From: Ensifer sesbaniae
Lineage (GTDB): Bacteria > Pseudomonadota > Alphaproteobacteria > Rhizobiales > Rhizobiaceae
Assembly: GCF_013283665.1 (NCBI RefSeq)
Contig: NZ_JABEKU010000004.1
Coordinates: 186,001 to 250,000 of the forward strand
Direction of reading: 5' to 3'
Length of the DNA: 64,000 nt
Shown: one piece after another, positions 60,837 to 64,000 of the stretch
How the letters are laid out: every line of letters begins with the position of its first letter
How positions within the stretch are numbered: the stretch's first letter is position 1
Made by a program: the position numbers and the translations under genes
Notes under the pieces: generated by a model
Database searches by the model: none
What the model was told of the DNA's origin: nothing
Seen by the model: the letters and a program-made list of their open reading frames with translations, nothing else

Positions 60837-61042
60837 ATTTACTCTCCTCACAACGTGAACCAATCGTGAGAGAGCATAGTTATGTGGAGCGACCGCGCCT
60901 GCTCGTTCTATCTAAGCAACTGTAAAAACTCCATAACCCATCGATCCGTAATGACAACTCCGCATAATTATCGTCGCCGCATAGTTGCGCATGTCGCAGT
61001 GACCGCTCGCGATCCACACCCGCACCCCGGAACTGATCGGGA

Positions 61043-61381
61043 TCATTTGAGCGCTCGCATAATTGCGGCTGCCAGGTCGCATGGCGCTGCTGAGCCAATT
61101 CTCACCTTCACGCCGTTCGGGAAGTCCACCGCCATCGCCAGTTCCACCGCATCACTGCTGGCGGAGCCAACAAGCTTGGCTTGGACAAAGGCGGGCTCGG
61201 CCTGCTGGACCAAAGGTTGCCGCCGCCATGTGTAGAGCAGGCCGGTCGAAACCTCGAAGCGGCGCGCAACTTCGGAAACCACCGTGCCCGGCGCGAAGGC
61301 CTCCGCCAGTATCTGCGCGCGATCTTCCAACGACCATCGCCGACGCCGCTCTGGCCCCGTCAGCAAAACTGCATGTCCCAT
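61043..61381 (-). CDS. IS66-family OrfA (TnpA-like), orphan
   Basis: 112 residues. The helix-turn-helix RRRRWSLEDRAQILAEAFAPGTVVSEVARRFEVSTGLLYTWRRQ is followed by the IS66 OrfA tail AVELAMAVDFPNGVKVRIGSAAPCDLAAAIMRALK. IS66 elements need OrfB and the OrfC transposase as well. Neither follows, because the outer end of RIT-2 begins about 50 bp downstream. It is a remnant that cannot transpose by itself. Confidence 0.85.
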   Translation of the reverse strand: MGHAVLLTGPERRRRWSLEDRAQILAEAFAPGTVVSEVARRFEVSTGLLYTWRRQPLVQQAEPAFVQAKLVGSASSDAVELAMAVDFPNGVKVRIGSAAPCDLAAAIMRALK

Positions 61382-61388
61382 GAATTGC

Positions 61389-61976
61389 TCAGTGCGCTCT
61401 TAAGAGCGCAGACTCACGGGAGACGCGGAACTTCGCAAGACGGTCCCCGCCGGAGGGATACATACGCGACGTCTTGGAACGAGAGATCAAATGGGGCACT
61501 AAGGCATAATTGAGTGGCGGCACGGCGAAAGCTGCGCGAGGATTCACGAGATTGAGTGGCAAGCTGCCGTCGGGTCGTGCGCATCGATCCAGTTTGCCGG
61601 CGGCTGCCATGACTGGTCTGGAAGCACGCGCTTCTGGAGAGCGGATGATCGTTTTGAGGCAGCGACGGTCGGTCCAGCTTGGTTTGCCGCTCTGGGCATT
61701 CGGATGCGTGTGCCAGTCGCCTATGTAGGTGTCGACACGGCCTGACGCGCGATAATGACGGTCGATCTCGGATTGCTCCCATTCGCGGTCCGGGGAAAAG
61801 CTGCTGCGTGTGCGGATCGCTTCCGATCCGCCGTCAATCATCTTCGTGATTACCGCTACATTCGCGTCCGATCAGTATCCCATAAAGGTCCCGCCTGTTT
61901 CGAGGTCGTGCCAACGGCCCGCGTCTTTCAGCATTGCTTCAACGACGGACTCCAGTATCCAGATCAGCTTCGGCAT
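61389..61976 (-). pseudogene. JAB/MPN isopeptidase gene with in-frame stop (Cap3-like)
   Basis: From ATG 61976 the frame reads MPKLIWILESVVEAMLKDAG, then HDLETGGTFMGY, a TGA at 61872-61874, then SDANVAVITKMIDGG and onward to 61389 without shift. The JAMM metalloprotease residues are visible: Glu in LETGGT, His-x-His in IGDWHTHP and Ser-x-x-Asp in PSWTDRRC. The family removes ubiquitin-like proteins from targets. A single base change, probably from a Trp codon, inactivated it. The start overlaps the end of the E1 gene. Confidence 0.75.
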
Positions 61977-63710
61977 CCGCAGTCCGGGTGTCGTTCCAGT
62001 GGATCGATCCGCCAACTCGGCGGCATACGACGTTTTACGTTATGCAGATTCATGGTGCGGACTTCGGATACCGTCCACTCATCCGGGCTGGACAGGACAT
62101 CGACGGCCATCCGGACGGTCTCCGAGGACAGTTCCTTCAGGTCGAATGAAGCTCCGGTGAAGGTGAACTCGGAGCAGCCGGGTGGCTGAACGAGCGTTGA
62201 TTCGTCATTCATGCCGTTCGGATAGGGGATGTGCCCCGACTTTCCTTCTGGGTCTCATTGGCGTGCGCCATGCAGACCGGACGACCGGATTCCGGATGAT
62301 GGTATACGACTGCCCCGCCGTGCAGGTTGGGTGAGGCGAAAACGGAGATGAGCGAAAGGTCACGCTCCCGGCAGATGTCGCCGAGAAGGTAGGTCACGCC
62401 CGGCGCGGCGCTGGCGTCCACACGACATCGACGCTGTCCAATAACTCGTTCAGCCGATCTGTGTCTCCGGGAACGTGCGGATTGCAGATTGTTAATCCAA
62501 TGCGGTGCGAGACGGTCAGAACGGAGGTCCATGGATATTCCCGTTCGATGAACCGCTTTAAGGCGTCCTGCTTCTTCGTTCCCCAACTGCTGGCTCCAAG
62601 TTCCCAACGGATCGCGTTGCCCGGCTCGACGACATCGTCGTCCATCAAATGGAGCGAGGTGCAGCCGTTTCTAGCCAGTTCGACGGCAGCGGGTGATCCC
62701 AGTGCGCCGGGCCCGACAGGCCGCAGTTGCGTTTGCCTCAGACTCGCGACCGATGGAACTTGATAGCCGATGTCTGTCTCGCCGTCCCGAAAACAGGTAC
62801 GATCGACGCGACCGTGCCTCTATGTCGCGGTCCCCATCGGCTCGGGCGCAAATGTGCTCCTGTACCCCCATTCCGCACACCCAAGCGTCACCACGCCCGC
62901 TGTGTTGAAGTTCGGTCTTGCTGACCGTGAATGAGAGCCGGATATCTGCGCCGTCGAATGTCACATTTGTTTCCGTACGCGACTTTGCCGACCGTCTGTT
63001 CAGCAGAACTTGTTGGTAGAGAAAGTTGGTCGTCGCGCCGCCAAGGGAATCTGTCGCAAACGGCATTCGAAAAAATGGCGGCAGGAAGAGGCGCAGCACG
63101 TTCCGCCAAAAGGCTACCGTCATCGGCATTGACCTTTAAGATCGTAGCGCTGATGGTCCGACCGATTTCTGTTCTGCTTGCGGTGACGAGGACATCGACA
63201 GTCCCTTGTCATAGCCCGAGAGCTTCCATTCGGAGTCAACGAGGACGGAGCTACCGCTCGCGTGGCCGAGGCTGTTCCACCTACATTCGATCGGCTCTCC
63301 CTGCGGATCCTCCGCTCCCGTGCCGTCCAGGACATGCGCGAGGTTTTCGTCGAGGATTTCCGCCAATGACATGTTGGCCTGCCGGTAGCGGGTATCGCGC
63401 GCAGCAGGCAAAGGGCTCCTTCGGATCCACAGTGCCGCTCAGGGTATTGGGATGGGTCGCAGGTCAGAAAAACATGGCGGCGCAGGCGTGGAAAGGTGTC
63501 TGGATAAACCGCCCGCAGCCCAATCGTTCTTCCGTCGCTCAATGGCCATGAAAACTCGGTTCGAAGGATTCCGGCCGCCGCCTCCTCCTCATCTACGAGG
63601 AGGCTCTCTCCAGCAACAGAATAAAGCTTTTGAAGTTCCGCCAGCCTCTTGCGCCCTCCTCGTGTGACAGCAAGAGCGGGAGGTGGCTCAAAGTCGGTGT
63701 ATGGCTTCAT
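61964..63710 (-). pseudogene. E2-E1 (ThiF) ubiquitin-like conjugation gene with several frameshifts
   Basis: From ATG 63710 (MKPYTDFEPPPALAVTRGG) an E2-like part reads YPDTFPRLRRHVFLTCDPSQYPERHCGSEGALCLL with the candidate catalytic Cys. The frame then shifts near 63412 (MSLAEILDENLAHVLDGTG). E1/ThiF pieces follow in other frames: FRMPFATDSLGGATTNFLYQQ, VGPGALGSPAAVELARNGC, LMDDDVVEPGNAIRWELG, and VDASAAPGVTYLLGDICRE. At least three frame changes exist. The restored length of about 580 residues resembles single-chain E2-E1 proteins such as Cap2 of type II CBASS. No cyclase or effector gene is present. Confidence 0.75.
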
Positions 63711-63712
63711 GT

Positions 63713-63867
63713 TCAACCAACGTGCTTCGGAGGCACTTTCGGCGGAACGCTTGGACCCGGGTGATCCGGTGGACCAGGCGGATGACCGGGGTGACCGGGA
63801 TGGTTCGGATGGCCAGGATGTTCGGGATTGCCGGCTGGTGTCCCGGATTGTCGGGTTTTCCTGCCAT
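63713..63867 (-). pseudogene. Small His-Pro-Gly-repeat protein ending in Gly, one-base deletion
   Basis: ATG 63867 follows a strong GAAGGAG. The frame starts MAGKPDNPGHQP, and one missing base (about 63830) shifts it. In the restored frame it continues as NPEHPGHPNHPGHPGHPPG, then PPDHPGPSVPPKVPPKHVG and stop. The open frame would be 51 residues; the 155-nt length is exactly one base short of 52 codons. It immediately precedes the E2 gene and ends in Gly, like ubiquitin-type modifiers. I do not recognise a family. Confidence 0.6.
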
Positions 63868-64000
63868 TTGAGGCTCCTTCTTCTGCGGTTGGTGCTAAGT
63901 GTTAGTGTTGTTCGCTTAGGCGTCTTCAGGCACGGAGAACCGTTTCAGAAGCCTGTTATGCTATTCCATGTGAAGAACTTATTGTTGTATCCCTAGTCGG
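63868..64000. other. Upstream region of the conjugation operon, window edge
   Basis: 133 bp, AT-richer than the rest, probably holding the promoter of the minus-strand operon. No gene is seen before the window ends. Confidence 0.35.

Larger units (their letters stand above)
54176..60990 (-). mobile_element. RIT-2: older recombinase-in-trio element, interrupted and frameshifted
   Basis: The outer ends are related inverted repeats. The left one at 54176-54206 (GCGCAACTATCGGCGTCCAT, then GATTATGTGGAG) matches the right one at 60958-60990 read in reverse (GCGCAACTATGCGGCGACGA, then TAATTATGCGGAG). A second, inner pair is CTCCACATAAC (54254-54264) and GTTATGTGGAG (60879-60889). Three tyrosine recombinase genes lie between, in the RIT order A-B-C on the minus strand; ritB is frameshifted and ritC is split by RIT-1. 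Confidence 0.75.

Noticed and set aside
61872-61874. TGA in the JAB gene read as selenocysteine
   Set aside because: No SECIS-like hairpin was recognised after it, the site is not a catalytic position of JAMM enzymes, and neighbouring genes of the operon are also broken.
63730-63850. Repeating GGTGACC/GGATGGTTC-like units that look like a minisatellite or small CRISPR-like array
   Set aside because: The repeat period follows HPG codons on the minus strand and there are no spacers; it is explained by the repeat-rich coding sequence.
61389-63867. A functional type II CBASS defence system
   Set aside because: Only E2-E1 and JAB-like sequences are present, all are broken, and neither a CD-NTase nor an effector gene lies beside them in the window.

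Overview
The window looks like part of a symbiosis plasmid or symbiosis island of a Rhizobiales legume symbiont (Rhizobium/Ensifer/Mesorhizobium type). The evidence is nodD, nodFE and nodABCSUIJ with three readable nod boxes, GC-rich coding DNA with AT-richer islands, rhizobial-type regulators, and many decayed mobile elements. The left gene (MOSC protein) is cut by the window edge.

Layout. (1) 0.6-6.6 kb: a MocR-type PLP regulator divergent from a trans-sulfuration-family PLP lyase, a DapA-like aldolase, a lactate-permease-family transporter and a GST. (2) 6.8-19.7 kb: a block lying entirely on the minus strand. Read in transcription order it holds a B3/B4-domain tRNA-editing-like protein, a basic-amino-acid type ABC importer, a gamma-lyase-family PLP enzyme, an SMR exporter of the SugE/Gdx (guanidinium) subtype, an ArgP-like LysR regulator, homoserine dehydrogenase, an aldehyde dehydrogenase, DapA, aspartase, a catalytically degenerate homoserine-kinase-like protein and an Lrp regulator. 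I read it as an uptake, detoxification and catabolism island for the legume antimetabolite canavanine: canavanine to homoserine plus hydroxyguanidine, then homoserine to aspartate semialdehyde, aspartate and fumarate. (3) 19.7-33.3 kb: XRE-cupin regulator, a PLP lyase paralog lacking active-site tyrosines, a sigma-54 activator with a palindromic site and a -24/-12 promoter before a hydrolase/MHS-transporter pair, a cobalt-type nitrile hydratase operon with a CobW-like chaperone and a CbiM-like cobalt permease, a GlxA-type regulator, and a LysR/azoreductase/DoxX trio.

(4) 33.3-52.4 kb: the nodulation region. nodD and an OafA-SGNH acyltransferase come first. A nod-box-driven five-gene operon follows (UbiA prenyltransferase, GtrA, DprE1-like oxidase, DprE2-like reductase, polytopic membrane protein). 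It parallels the mycobacterial decaprenyl-phosphoryl-arabinose pathway and probably arabinosylates the Nod factor. Then come nodFE (special acyl chain) and nodABCSUIJ (backbone, acylation, N-methylation, carbamoylation, export). A segment copied from the mocR/PLP-lyase intergenic region is repeated at three places among these genes, and at one of them the lyase N-terminus is fused in frame to the prenyltransferase.

(5) 52.7-61.4 kb: broken ompW pieces, an XRE regulator, and two nested recombinase-in-trio (RIT) elements. An apparently intact one with 34-bp perfect inverted repeats sits inside the third recombinase gene of an older, frameshifted one. An orphan IS66 orfA follows. (6) 61.4-64 kb: a decayed ubiquitin-like conjugation operon (His-Pro-Gly-rich small protein ending in Gly, E2-E1, JAB peptidase), every gene of which carries a frameshift or stop.

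All functional statements come from reading the translated sequences by eye; no database search was run.
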